The notes under the pieces are model-generated. The model was given only the letters and a program-made list of their open reading frames with translations. It was not told where the DNA came from and did not search any database. Both the position numbers and the translations under genes were made by a program. DNA of 64,000 bases, from the NCBI GenBank assembly GCA_037952775.1, contig JBANAY010000003.1:34658001-34722000 (forward strand), read 5' to 3'. The DNA is from Clonostachys chloroleuca (Eukaryota; Ascomycota; Sordariomycetes; Hypocreales; Bionectriaceae). Shown here piece by piece: positions 22,329 to 32,118 of the stretch (position 1 is the stretch's first letter; each line of letters starts with the position of its first letter).

Positions 22329-23461
22329 CTACATTCGGCCGGCATGTAGCCCGCCGCTTATGACTATCTCGGCGCCCGTTGTGTACAAAGCTGCATCGGA
22401 AAGAAGGTATACGGCCGCCCCCTTCATATCCCGGCGATGACCGAGTCGTCCCATAGGCACTGCTTCCAGCATCTCCCGCTCCAGGTCCGGCCGGGTGCCA
22501 AACTGGCGGATGGACATGTTTGTTACTGTGTGGCCCGGTGAGATCATATTGACCCGAACTCCAAGGGGAGCTAGCTCAACAGCGAGACCCGCAAGCAAGC
22601 CTTTCGAAGAGCCTTTGGACGCCGAATATGCCGCCAGTGCCTGGGCCTCACACTTTCTCACCGTCGCGATACTCCCAACGATCACAACGCTACCCCTACA
22701 AGCGTCGTTTGCCGTGGATGGATTGTCGAGCATGGCTCGTACTGCATGCTGAATGCTGAAGAATGTACCTAGGCCCTGCATCATTCCGGCTGTTAGTCGT
22801 GATTTTGCGGAACAAGTGCAGCTGGAATAGTCGGAAAACCTGCTGCAGATATGCTGAAGATCCGCGCGACTTACGTTGACCCAGTGCAGGGATCGAACAT
22901 CGTCCCATGTGCTGTCCAGGAACGGCTTCTCAATGCAGACACCAGCGCATGCGATACTAAAGCACAGTCAATTCTCAGATTCAAGAAATGACCTGACCTG
23001 ATGTAAGCAACGCCTCAAAACTTACATTCCGTCAATTCGACCAAAGTCCTTTTTGATGCATTCAAAACCAGCTTTGAGTGCGTGCTCGTCTGCTATGTCG
23101 GCACTGTTGATGGAGAGGATAAGGATCAGATGCGAGCAAAAGGGGGCAGTCTGCTCACGTATAATATTTCACTTCAGATCCCACCTTTGGCCCAAAGACA
23201 TTGAGAAACTCAACGTCAGGCTGTGTGGCGGCCCCAATCGCAGCGACCGATCCGCCGACTTCCACGACGGCTTGTGAGAGTGCTAGACCGATTCCACTGG
23301 CCCCTCCTTCAGACACTGTGTCAGAAATCTTGGCCCTTTTGGGAGGGTGACAACAAACCTGTAATCACGATGACTCTGCCTGTCAAGCTGAGATCCTGCA
23401 AGACTGTCGAGGTCTTGAAGCTGCCCAGTGCCTCCACGTAGCGCTTAGCCGACGACATCAT
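22329..23461 (-). CDS. Short-chain dehydrogenase/reductase, 5 exons, about 285 aa
   Basis: Exons (minus) 23461-23359, 23306-23159, 23103-23026, 22956-22875 and 22775-22329 give 286 codons including the stop; the second ATG (23458) may be the real start. Classical SDR signature: cofactor loop TGGASGIG split by intron 1, YYTADIAD (acidic residue of the adenine pocket), IACAGV (NAG-like motif), GSIAT with the catalytic Ser, and the catalytic YSASK. A C-terminal ISGGLHAGRM follows. It is an NAD(P)-dependent oxidoreductase of unknown substrate, cytosolic. Intron 1 uses an AAG acceptor (23307-23309). The CAG nine bases earlier would also keep the frame but would replace the conserved TG with extra residues and leave a 43-nt intron. 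It is divergent from the SnoaL-like gene, 456 bp away, so the two may be co-regulated. Confidence 0.9.
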
Positions 23462-23917
23462 CTATCACCGGCACTGTCGCAATGCTATAGCTAAGCGAGT
23501 ACTGCTGCCTCTGCGTAAGAATGATGGAGATCTGTAAGGTCTAGGAAAGCCTATCCATGAAGGGTTCCTCGGTCAAACCACGCATTGGGCTTCCAGCTGG
23601 TCTTTACAAGTTGGGGAAGCATTGATGCCTATCTGATCAGTGCCGGTGGCGGCCCGCGGATAACCTCCCGATGATGCCTGAGAACTGTTCCCACGGCGAT
23701 ACGTTTCCGCGGGTGTGCCCCGTAAAGCCGATGGTTACTAAGCCGGTCGATGTGGGCAACTGATACGGATTGGTTACGGATCGAATCTCGGCAGCGACGC
23801 AGGCTTAAGTAGTCCGCTGTAAGCTCACGCAACTTGATTGTCGCTACGATACAGCCGGACGAGCTCACAAGCAAAGCAACGCAATTCAAGTCGAACCTCG
23901 CCAGTTTTCGCGGCACA
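23462..23917. promoter_or_regulatory. Divergent promoter region, SDR / SnoaL-like gene
   Basis: 456 bp between two start codons on opposite strands. A shared regulatory region is inferred from geometry alone; no specific site identified. Confidence 0.5.
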
Positions 23918-24370
23918 ATGGCACCATCTGCAGAACGGAAACATACTCCTCGCCAAGTCCTCCACAAATTCTATGAAGCCGAGCGGGTCTTCACATCGGC
24001 ACCGGCTGGCCAACGCAATTTCAAGACCATCGCAGCGGTCCTCTCAGGTGATTTCTATATGGAGCAGCAGTCTGCGCTCCCTTGGGCAGGAGAATACCGC
24101 GGTCCCCAGCAACTAAAGGAATGGTTGGAGAGGGTCTCGGAATGGACGGTCATTGACGTCCAGAACCCCGAGATTTTCGAGAACCCCGACTCGGATAAGA
24201 TTGTCGTGCTGTCCAGGGTTTATTACGCTTGCCACAAGACGGGCGAAAGTATCGACTTCCCTCTGTCGCAGACGTTTGTGATTGACTCCGAGCGAGGCCA
24301 GATCAAGGAGATCAGGTCCTATTACTGGGACATACAGAAGCTGAACGCGGCCATGGGCTACACCGGCTAG
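23918..24370 (+). CDS. SnoaL-like / NTF2-fold protein (150 aa)
   Basis: Intronless frame from the ATG at 23918. The frame is open further upstream but without an ATG. It is small and acidic-basic mixed with no signal peptide. The profile (N-terminal helix with VLHKFYEAE, FYMEQQSALPWAGEYRGPQQLKEWL, then alternating strands such as IVVLSRVYYACHKTG and QTFVIDSERGQIKEIRSYYWD) is that of the SnoaL-like NTF2 superfamily. Members are small cyclases, isomerases or lyases of polyketide and aromatic metabolism, or ligand-binding proteins. It faces the SDR gene across a shared upstream region, which supports membership in the same metabolic cluster. The reaction cannot be told from sequence. Confidence 0.8.
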   Translation: MAPSAERKHTPRQVLHKFYEAERVFTSAPAGQRNFKTIAAVLSGDFYMEQQSALPWAGEYRGPQQLKEWLERVSEWTVIDVQNPEIFENPDSDKIVVLSRVYYACHKTGESIDFPLSQTFVIDSERGQIKEIRSYYWDIQKLNAAMGYTG

Positions 24371-24399
24371 TAGCACGCGCGCTATAAATAGTGCCTTTT

Positions 24400-24410
24400 G
24401 GGGGGGGGGG
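24400..24410 (+). repeat. Homopolymer run of 11 G
   Basis: Eleven consecutive G just downstream of the SnoaL-like stop codon. Confidence 0.95.
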
Positions 24411-24513
24411 ACTACACCTTGATTACTAGGTAGCCACGCTCTAGTAGTTAAGACCTTCTCCTGGCTGCTAATGTTCTGAATTTTCTTGTCGCCCGTGGTT
24501 CTTGGGTTCCTGG

Positions 24514-24562
24514 CAGTGTGGGAAATAGGCGGTCCATAATAGGCTCCTGGACTGGACCGCCC
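24514..24562. mobile_element. Possible hAT transposon terminus
   Basis: Begins cagtgtgggaaa, like hAT terminal repeats (CAGTG start), and contains a sub-terminal palindrome ggcggtcca (24529-24537) / tggaccgcc (24553-24561). It lies about 0.5 kb beyond the 3' end of the hAT transposase relic, the expected place. The opposite terminus was not found. Confidence 0.45.
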
Positions 24563-25039
24563 ATTTAAGGCCCATATTGTCAGGTGAGTAAATAGTGCAA
24601 TCTGATTGGTTGAGCTTGGTGGGAAATATGATTACCTATTAAACCAGCCTACGTACAGTACATAAGTTAAATACCTTCGATATCGGTGCTGTAATGCAGC
24701 CGTTGCAGCGTAAACTGTTGGCCTGACTGCGCAGGCAGCTACTGAAGCCTGGCTAGGTACCATCAATTATTCTACACCCCAACGACTTCTGCCTATCGCT
24801 ATGACTCAATATTCTATGTTGCCTAGAAGGCTTTCATGGTATTTAAAGTGACTAAATGCCGTTCTGTTGCCATTTATGCAATTGCTGTGGAGTAACTGAA
24901 TCTTCAAACTTGGTCATGGCATCGTTAATTCGCGACGACCAATCATCTACTATTTCCACAGATGCGACTAACACTACAGAACTTTCTAGCCTCTTCCGTG
25001 TATCAGGAGCAAATCCCCAAAGCCCTAACGGTACGCATG
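24563..25039. other. Non-coding remainder between the hAT end and the transposase relic
   Basis: Only short frames on both strands, none recognised. Possibly the decayed C-terminal part of the transposon. Confidence 0.35.
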
Positions 25040-25733
25040 AGGACACTACCGATGATGTCGACGATGCCTACAAAGCCCGTTGATTGACGGTATAGACAGG
25101 AGGATCTTCTTCTTCTTGACAATGGGATCGAGGAAGTGTGCGAACACTCCATTGACGCTAAGAAGATTGCCAGTAGTCTAGAGATCGAATGTAGAGTGAA
25201 TGTGGCCTTCCACCCCCTGCAGCTGCTCTACAACAACAGCCTTGTAATGGTGAAAGTCTCGTTTAATCCAGCTTACGAGCGCATGAGCTGTTGGTAAGCA
25301 ACCCAGCGGTGCCAATCTCGGCGTATGCCTCCTGTAGAAGTTCATGGAATTGCGGAAGTTCTACTTGGCGGAAAGAGATATTTGCGTAGGCCATCCAGCG
25401 TAGTATGGTCGTCTTGAATCGCTCAGGACTGAAGTCGGATATTCGCTGATTGACAAGAGCTTGCTCGATTGGCCCTGCTGTTGAGGTGTCGCCGTTGAAA
25501 GTAAGCCGCCGCTTCTTTTGAATAGGGCCGTTTGCATCCAAATTGTGTTTATCTCGGAGGTGACGTATCTGCGAGTGCGAGCCGCCAGCAAGATTGTACA
25601 TCGTGTTTCTGTTAGCCTTTCTCTGTATGGAAATCATGCAAAGCCAGAAGATAACTTGGCTATTCATGTTTTGAATGCGATATCCATGTTCCCAGGTCCA
25701 GGAGATGTGCTGTCGCTTTGAATGCGGTGCCAT
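25040..25733 (-). pseudogene. hAT-family transposase, N-terminal relic
   Basis: On the minus strand a 156-codon frame (25733-25263) holds a BED-finger-like end (HSQIRHLRDKHNL), then RWMAYANISFRQVELPQF and ELLQEAY, the part typical of fungal hAT transposases before the RNase H-like core. Past a stop and frame change the core start is readable as IHSTFDL-stop-TTGNLLSVNGVFAHFLD, where relatives have FDLW; the W codon is now TAG. The C-terminal dimerisation region is not found. Inactive. Confidence 0.75.
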
Positions 25734-25770
25734 GGTATAGCCTTCGAGCTTACTCCAGTTAATACCATGG

Positions 25771-26283
25771 GAAGATTACAAACGAGTATACAAGATTCAA
25801 TTTGGCGGTGGCTGCTACAATACGGTAGCAGAGCATTTCGCACTTTCAGGTTTCAACAATAAAAGGCCACCTGCTCTTATCAAACAACTCTCATACCAGA
25901 GCCCCGAGAATCAGGTTCAAAATCCTCAGTTGCTACAGCACCCCAACATCATCACATATCAGGATATCTTTTCTTATAATAGGAAGTATTATACTGTTCA
26001 TAAAGTTATACCCTTATCACTATCTGAGGCAGCAGCAAATCCTCTTTTAGATAAATTAAGGCTGGCTTCAATTCTAGGGTAAGTTCTGAGCGGATTGTTA
26101 TTAGTAGAAGAAAATAGCCTTAAGTATAACCAGCTATCTTGTTCCGATATATTAATGGATTTATCAGGAACAGTCAAGCTCTGTAAGTTTTATATAGAAT
26201 CTGATAGCAGCTGTACTAATATATATAAGGGGGCGGCGAGTTACAGACTCATTCAAGTCCTTCACAGGATATACATACTCTAA
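25771..26283 (+). pseudogene. Protein-kinase-like domain fragment
   Basis: A reading frame starting WEDYKRVYKIQFGGGCYNTV (glycine-loop-like), followed by ALIKQL (VAIK-like), HPNIITYQDIF and TVHKVIPLSLSEA. After a TAA stop where relatives would have CAA (about 26079-26081), it continues VLSGLLLVEEN, LSCSDILMDLSGTVKL, which resembles a kinase catalytic loop without HRD. It ends at a stop near 26281. Either a degraded kinase or an inactive pseudokinase. It lies between transposase relics, so it may be part of a repeated or mobile family. Confidence 0.5.
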
Positions 26284-26916
26284 CTTCTATTATTATAAAA
26301 CTAATACACTGTGTGAAACCATGTTTGGTCTTTCAATTGGCATGTGGCAACTTTGTGATTGCTGTTGCCTTGCTTTGGCTTGTCTAAATAAAAAGGGAAA
26401 AAATAGAGTTAAAGGTTGGGTACGGACCGAAGCTTGGTTAAAAACAAATCGTGTGGATCTAGTCACGTGTGGCCTGATCTTGGGATATCCCTTGTATACG
26501 GCAAAAACCCCCAAAAAAAATAAAACTAATACAGGGATATAAGAAGGACAACAGAGCCATTAGTATAGACGACCTGGATCGCTAGCCCACAGACTCGCGC
26601 GCTGTTGACTTCTTATTAGCAACAACAAATACAACCAAAATCAATCAACTCTTCCAGGTCAACCCTTTCCCCTTACCATATATATTCAGACCAGCTGACT
26701 GGACATAGCGACCACTTCTCCAACTGCCTTGGTACAAATCTCGGCTGAGAGGTCTTGCAAGTCTTGCAAACTGTTGGGCAAGTCGTGCATACGAGTTTTC
26801 CGGAGTAAGTGAAGAATATAGAGAAGCCACAAAAATTATATATTCTAGACTACACCCAAACAGCTAAACTGAGATACAACATTTTCCTTCTTAACTATGC
26901 TTTATGATTATATATA
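26284..26916. other. Intergenic DNA without a recognised gene
   Basis: Short frames only. No gene, RNA or repeat recognised. Confidence 0.35.
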
Positions 26917-27527
26917 TTAAATCTTCCTCGTAAACTCGATCTGCGTTTTCCCGATTCCGCACATCAAATCAAGTATCACGCCAGGGTAGACCTCGAGACT
27001 AGTAGTGCTTTCAACTCTATCTTGTCCCTCAAAAATATCTCTCTTTTCGTTGAAGCGGACTTCTACGGGCAGCCACTCGCCGCTCCCCCGCAATTCAACG
27101 GACAGACCTGAACCGTACGACGGTAAATATTCACCATCGACTTCCTCACGACCTGTTTTTGAACCCAGCAGTACTTTCCAGATTGCCCACGTTGCCAAGA
27201 AAACTCCAAAAGGCTCAGTTCGCCATGGAGAAAGGCTCGGATCGGCTGTAGGTTGACTTCATGACAGCTATGAAGCTTCTTCTTCTTGCCAGCTTTGACC
27301 GGTGTTGAAGATGTTTTTCTTTTTCCTTGTTGGGGTTTGTTGAATTGACCAATCTTAGTCTCGACCCTGGTGAGAGCTTCAAGAATGGATGCAACATCTC
27401 GTTGAAGCTTTTCCACAGCTCTCCTGTCCCCATAGTTATGATGTGCCAGATGATGTATTGAATCCTCTGGTTCGTCTCTTATTCCCCCATCGACATCGTC
27501 CATATCTTCAGATTCAGAACTATTCAC
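26917..27527 (-). pseudogene. Unrecognised protein, probably frame-broken
   Basis: Two overlapping minus-strand frames look like halves of one protein. The first (from 27527) is acidic then coiled-coil-like (VEKLQRDVASILEALTRVETKIGQF) with a basic stretch KAGKKKKLH. The second (27198-26917) reads ATWAIWKVLLGSKTG, VELRGSGEWLPVEVRF and ends ILDLMCGIGKTQIEF. They overlap at about 27063-27198 in different frames and no good splice pair joins them, so a frameshift is likely. No family recognised. It sits among transposon debris. Confidence 0.35.
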
Positions 27528-28044
27528 AAGGACATAGTCTCATAATGATGTTCTGAGGTAATGGGGCTCGTATATCCATCAGGACCTAGCGAGCTATCCC
27601 TGGAATAGGTATATGGAGAATTGAATGGCGTGGTGTACATGGTGTATAGGTAGAATGAAGGTCGTCGTGCAGTATGGACGACGTGAAGTTGAAGAACGCT
27701 GGAGAAGGAAGCTTACCCGTTGAGACTGAGGTCGTTGACCTCCTTTTATACTTTGCACGTCGAATCAAGTCACACCATATTGCATCGCAACCTCCATCTA
27801 TTTTAAAAGCTTACATGTGTGGTTGAGTTTCAGGATGCCTCGTGAAGGCTGTGAAGGTGATGAGCCTGTGATCTACCTTCACATTTGCAGGCTAACAATA
27901 CCTGCTCGTTATCAGAATTACCGCACTCTTCCAGTCTCATACACAGTTCATGCATCTCCACAACATCATTGCTGTCCAGGATTCCTTCACGGCGGTTCAG
28001 CCCACGAAGCAAACCCAGTGCCTGTGATTTGATTCCATTATTTC

Positions 28045-28740
28045 GTACATTAGATACGGCCTTATGTACAGTAGCGCAGGTGGTACATATACATATGCAA
28101 ATTATTGAAGATCTGTCGGAGCGGATCAGAAGAATACTAAGCACAACTGAAAAATGTTTCCAGCTAGGAGAGATTCGAATTCTTGCAGTATTATTTCTCC
28201 TTTTACTTGCTCCTGCCGGCGCTCGCCCTGTATCTATTTTACACCTTCGATTCGGTAATACTCGTGCAGTATTAGCACGGGATCCTGAAGGTGGTATATA
28301 TAATATCCTTACTTGATTCACCTTAGCTTTTATAAAGATATACCTTGGAGTTAAAGATGCATATGTACTACTCGTGTTAGATGATGAACCTATATTATGT
28401 TAAAAAGACTGATAGTTCTACTACTATATTGCAGTAAGATCTTTACAGTTCCTGAGAACTTCTTTGATCCTTTACTATTCCTCAGCCCTTATATCTACCT
28501 TTTGAGCATCCTGTTTCGCTATCAGGTATTCAAGGCTCTAAGCCTTACCTCCCCCGATAAGCTAGATATGCTCGATATCTATACAGGAGAAAAAGAACTG
28601 TTGCTACCTTTAAAGAGATAGTTTGGTATTCCGCCGCGCTGTAAAGACTATTACTGGATATGATATCTCTATGGATGCACCTATTACGTATGGAATGATG
28701 GTGAGATGGATCAGACGAATTAGTGAGATACTAGGAAAGT
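28045..28740 (+). pseudogene. DUF3435 (FluG-domain) tyrosine recombinase relic, Starship-captain type
   Basis: Plus-strand reading: ALCTVAQVVHIHMQIIEDLSERI, TTEKCFQLGEIRI, LLLAPAGARPVSILHLRFGNTR (the box-I Arg context of tyrosine recombinases), LARDPEGG, then after a stop (28314-28316) FTLAFIKIYLGVKDA, FFDPLLFLSP, LSLTSPDKLDMLDI and, in another frame, FRRAVKTITGYDISMDAPITYGMM and WIRRISEILG. This order matches DUF3435/FluG-domain proteins, the family that contains captain recombinases of Starship giant transposons. Several stops and frameshifts are present. The sequence stops at the start of the AT-rich block (about 28740), so the box-II His/Arg and the catalytic Tyr are missing. The N-terminus is also not found. 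Confidence 0.72.
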
Positions 28741-29054
28741 TCTTCTTTTTAATATTAGAATTATTTTAAATATAATTTAATAATATTTATATTATTATTA
28801 TTATATCTAATTTAATCTAATATTTTATATTTAGTATTAAAATAATATATATATATCTAATTATAATATTATTTAATTTATTATTGTAACGATCGCTCAT
28901 ACCGCTACGCCACTGGGCAAAAGATTGGGCATTAATCGCTATTGTAGCAATCAACGTGAGCGTAATAGCTAGCTATAGGGGTTATCCGCGCTGAACTGTA
29001 ACAATTATATATATTACTATTCTATTTAATCTTTAAAATTCTTTTATTATATTA

Positions 29055-29180
29055 GAATATTAATATACTAAATACCTCTAACTAGTAGTTACTAACTAAA
29101 AGCTAGAAATAGAATAGTTTATTTAGGTAGAACTACTCTAGAACTAGCTTTATAACTAGTTCTCTTTTATAGCTATAATA
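29055..29180 (+). repeat. Repeat C, copy 2
   Basis: Matches 2413-2535 with substitutions: aactagtagttactaactaaaagctag, then ttatttaggtagaactactctagaactag. Confidence 0.65.
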
Positions 29181-29417
29181 AGCTATTTATTAATAATAGA
29201 ACTTTATTAAGCTTATTTACTAATTTATTCTAATTAACTTATTTACTTAATCTAGATTAATAGCTAGGAATACTAGCTTATAGAAGGAAAGTAATAATAT
29301 CTATTTATTTCTATAGGAGGTTTATAGCTTAAGGGAGAAGATTTAAAAGATAGAGAAAGATATTTTTAAAAGAAAATAATCTAGAACTATTTATAAGAAT
29401 AATAATAAGTCTATATA

Positions 29418-29808
29418 TAATAGTTAGATTAACTTATACTCAACAGGGTCTAGAGTAGATCAGGGTTAAACTGATCAGAGTTATTCTGAGTAGTATAATC
29501 AGGTTATTATAAGCTATATAATATAAATTACTATTAATATATAAGTACTATAGAGCTAGTTCTAATAAAATATAGATAATATTATAATTACATTATAACT
29601 ATATTAATAACTATCTAAAGAAGTACTTCTAACTAGTAAAATAAATATATATATATACTAAGGATTTATATTAGCTTACCAATAATCTAGAGTAAGTTTA
29701 ATTATAGATTATAAAGACTTACTAATAATCCAGAGTAATCAATCTCTTACCAATAGAAAAAATAGAGTATACTATATAATATTAGAGATATATACTTTAT
29801 TTATAATA
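29418..29808 (-). repeat. LTR repeat A, copy A4 (inverted, near full length)
   Basis: Read on the minus strand it runs from tattataaataaagtatat to aactatta, aligned along its length with the solo LTR at 15605-15978 but with many more C-to-T and G-to-A type differences. Repeat B starts 4 bp after it. Confidence 0.8.
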
Positions 29809-29811
29809 AAG

Positions 29812-30290
29812 TTTCTATAGTAATAGTTATAGATAGCAGGCTATATAATAAAGTAATAGATTAAGCAGATATAGCTACTAGATCTATAAAGTTAAGAGCA
29901 GCTTTATTACTCTAAATAAGTTCTTAACTAATTAGAGAGATATATTATAAATATAGTTAGTAAATAGCTATATTAGATTATCTTAAATAATTATTATTAT
30001 TACTTTAAGAGTTTTATTAAAAGTATTAACTAGATCTTAAGAGATTAGAATATTTTTATTAGATATTATAGCTATTTAAAATATTTAGTAATTAATTAAA
30101 TAAATAATTAATTAAAATAAGCTTTAAATTAAAAAGAAAAGATATTTATTATTATTAGATAATAAGTTTCCCCCTTTAGGGGCTATAATTATAGCTAGAT
30201 TATTTATATATCTAATTATATAAATACTTTCTCTTACTAGAGTTTTTAAAAAATTAATATCTATACCCGGACTAAAAGTATAATATTTTA
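29812..30290 (+). repeat. Repeat B, copy 2 (about 479 bp)
   Basis: Direct repeat of 5966-6441, somewhat richer in G and C than that copy, for example cagatatagctactag and ctatacccggactaaaag. Confidence 0.75.
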
Positions 30291-30601
30291 TTTTTATTTT
30301 ATAGTATTAAAAATTAAGATATAAACTATTAATTATATTCTTAAAAAATATATATTAGATTATATATTATTTAATCTTAGAATATACTCTTATTTATAAT
30401 AAAACTAATAAAAAAAAGATATAAAAAGATATATATTATATTTAGAGAACTATAATATTATAAACTACCCCTGTATTACTTAAAGATTACCCTTAGTTAT
30501 TATACTTAGTTATATATAACTAACTAATATAGTTAATATTATATATATTAACTATACTACTAGCTAATTACTAGTAATATATCTTATATCTAATATATTA
30601 T

Positions 30602-30828
30602 CTTAGTATATATATATATTTATTTTATTAGATAGAATACTCTTTTAGATAGTTATTAATAATATTATCTATATATCTATTATTACTAGTTCTATAATAC
30701 TTATATATTAATAGTAACTTATATTATATAGCTTAAGATAACCTGATTGTATTACTTAGAATAATACTCTGATTAGTTTAACCCCGATCTACCCTAGACC
30801 CTATCTAGTATAAGTTATCTAACTGTTA
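30602..30828 (+). repeat. LTR-like repeat A, copy A3
   Basis: Same orientation and extent as A1 (5684-5913). Keeps aaccccgatctaccctagaccc. Ends aactgtta. Homology to the first 140 bp of the LTR is weak or absent. Confidence 0.7.
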
Positions 30829-31090
30829 TATATAAATCAGAATCTATATATTAATTTAATTAGATTAAATAAATTAGCTATTTTTTAATTTTTATAGAAA
30901 AAGATATTCTTTTTATCTCTTTTTATTTTTACTTTTAAAAATCTCTTTTTATAAAAAATATATCTTTTAGTAATATTATAGTAGCTATAGTGAGTTAATT
31001 AATTAGCTATAAATATAAACTATTTAGTAAAATAAGAATATATATAAAACTTAAAACCTCCTTTTTATAGCTGTTATAGAAGATTATTAG

Positions 31091-31823
31091 ATTTCATTAT
31101 AGTTAGCAGTCTGCATTTCAAGCTCGCTAATAGCCGTGGTGTTGTTCGTTTTTCCCCCAACACATCACACTACACTACCAGACAAAGTATGACCCGGCAC
31201 TTCTGTGTTAAGTGGTCCATGCTCACATTTGCTGACACAAACGTTCACATGGACATATTTAGGCGTTCCTATTCGTCCATTGATGCTTTGGAAAGGGGGA
31301 TTACCAGTCATGCGCATTGCCTAGTGAACAGAAATGCCGACAAGGAGGCTTGGCGGAACATATCAGTCGGAAAATAATGTACCCTTCCTTCGAGAACCAT
31401 GTCACGATGTACTTGAGCTTCGAACTGAGTCTTCACTCCAAATTGTGTGAGACGTATACCATGTGAGAAATTGACGTCCTTTTTAACTACTTTTTGTTGA
31501 CTGGCGAGGATTCATCAATGTAGCTACGCCAGCTGTGTTCCTTCCGAGTATAGAGGGCGCCTTCTAGAGCCCCTGATGCTGTAATTCCTAATCTATATCG
31601 CATATCACTCTAATTTTATCGTGAAACACACAAAACGCATTTTGGACTTGGCCAAATTGAGGATCTCACCGCCGGAATCTTGATCCAACAATAGACTTCT
31701 ACAAGCTATGGTTACATTGGGACTAGAATCGATGGGACGTGACCCCATGCTACGTCGTTATTTTAGCCTCTTCGGAGCCATCGGAAACACTTGGAGATCT
31801 CATACATTTGAAACCTAAACAAG
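31091..31823. other. Intergenic DNA after the AT-rich block
   Basis: Normal composition. A 62-codon plus-strand frame at 31189 has no recognisable feature and is not annotated as a gene. Confidence 0.35.
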
Positions 31824-32009
31824 TTAGTTACCTTTCTGCACAACGGTCCGGCATTCCTCAGTCTGACAGATAGCGGGCGTTTCAAGGTGGCATATTGCAC
31901 CTTTGTGGCAACTTTTCAACTTGCAGCACGGAGAGAGCCGCTCCGTTGAACATTCAAGATGAGATTGATCACAACAATGCATAAAAATGCTTACAGGGGT
32001 ATTAATCAT
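31824..32009 (-). CDS. Small cysteine-rich ORF, uncertain
   Basis: 61 codons from an ATG at 32009, with nine cysteines in two-thirds of the length: CC, EC, PCC, SC, IC, IC, EC. No obvious signal peptide, though a short hydrophobic start (TPVSIFM) is present. A gtaact at the 3' end could be a splice donor, so the frame may be only a first exon. It is divergent from the AA9 gene, 109 bp away. It may be a zinc-binding fragment or a small secreted-type protein, or chance. Confidence 0.25.
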   Translation of the reverse strand: MINTPVSIFMHCCDQSHLECSTERLSPCCKLKSCHKGAICHLETPAICQTEECRTVVQKGN

Positions 32010-32118
32010 TTGTTATGGTAAACTTATAAATATGTACAAAGCTTTCGTTTCAACATGATCAACAACCCCTAAATACAATTTCTGAACCAGAGCTCTTCGT
32101 CATATTTCAAGTTTAGCT

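Larger units (their letters stand above)
28741..31090. mobile_element. Large AT-rich, RIP-like repeat block
   Basis: Third AT-rich block. It contains repeat C (29055-29180), inverted LTR A4 (29418-29808), repeat B (29812-30290) and LTR-like A3 (30602-30828), all related to parts of 1-6441 and 15605-15978. A small GC-containing island lies at about 28887-29000. No coding frame. It is a nest of decayed retroelement pieces. Confidence 0.75.

Noticed and set aside
24852..25083. Overlapping short frames on both strands as genes
   Set aside because: Neither matches a known family or the hAT C-terminus; probably decayed transposon DNA.
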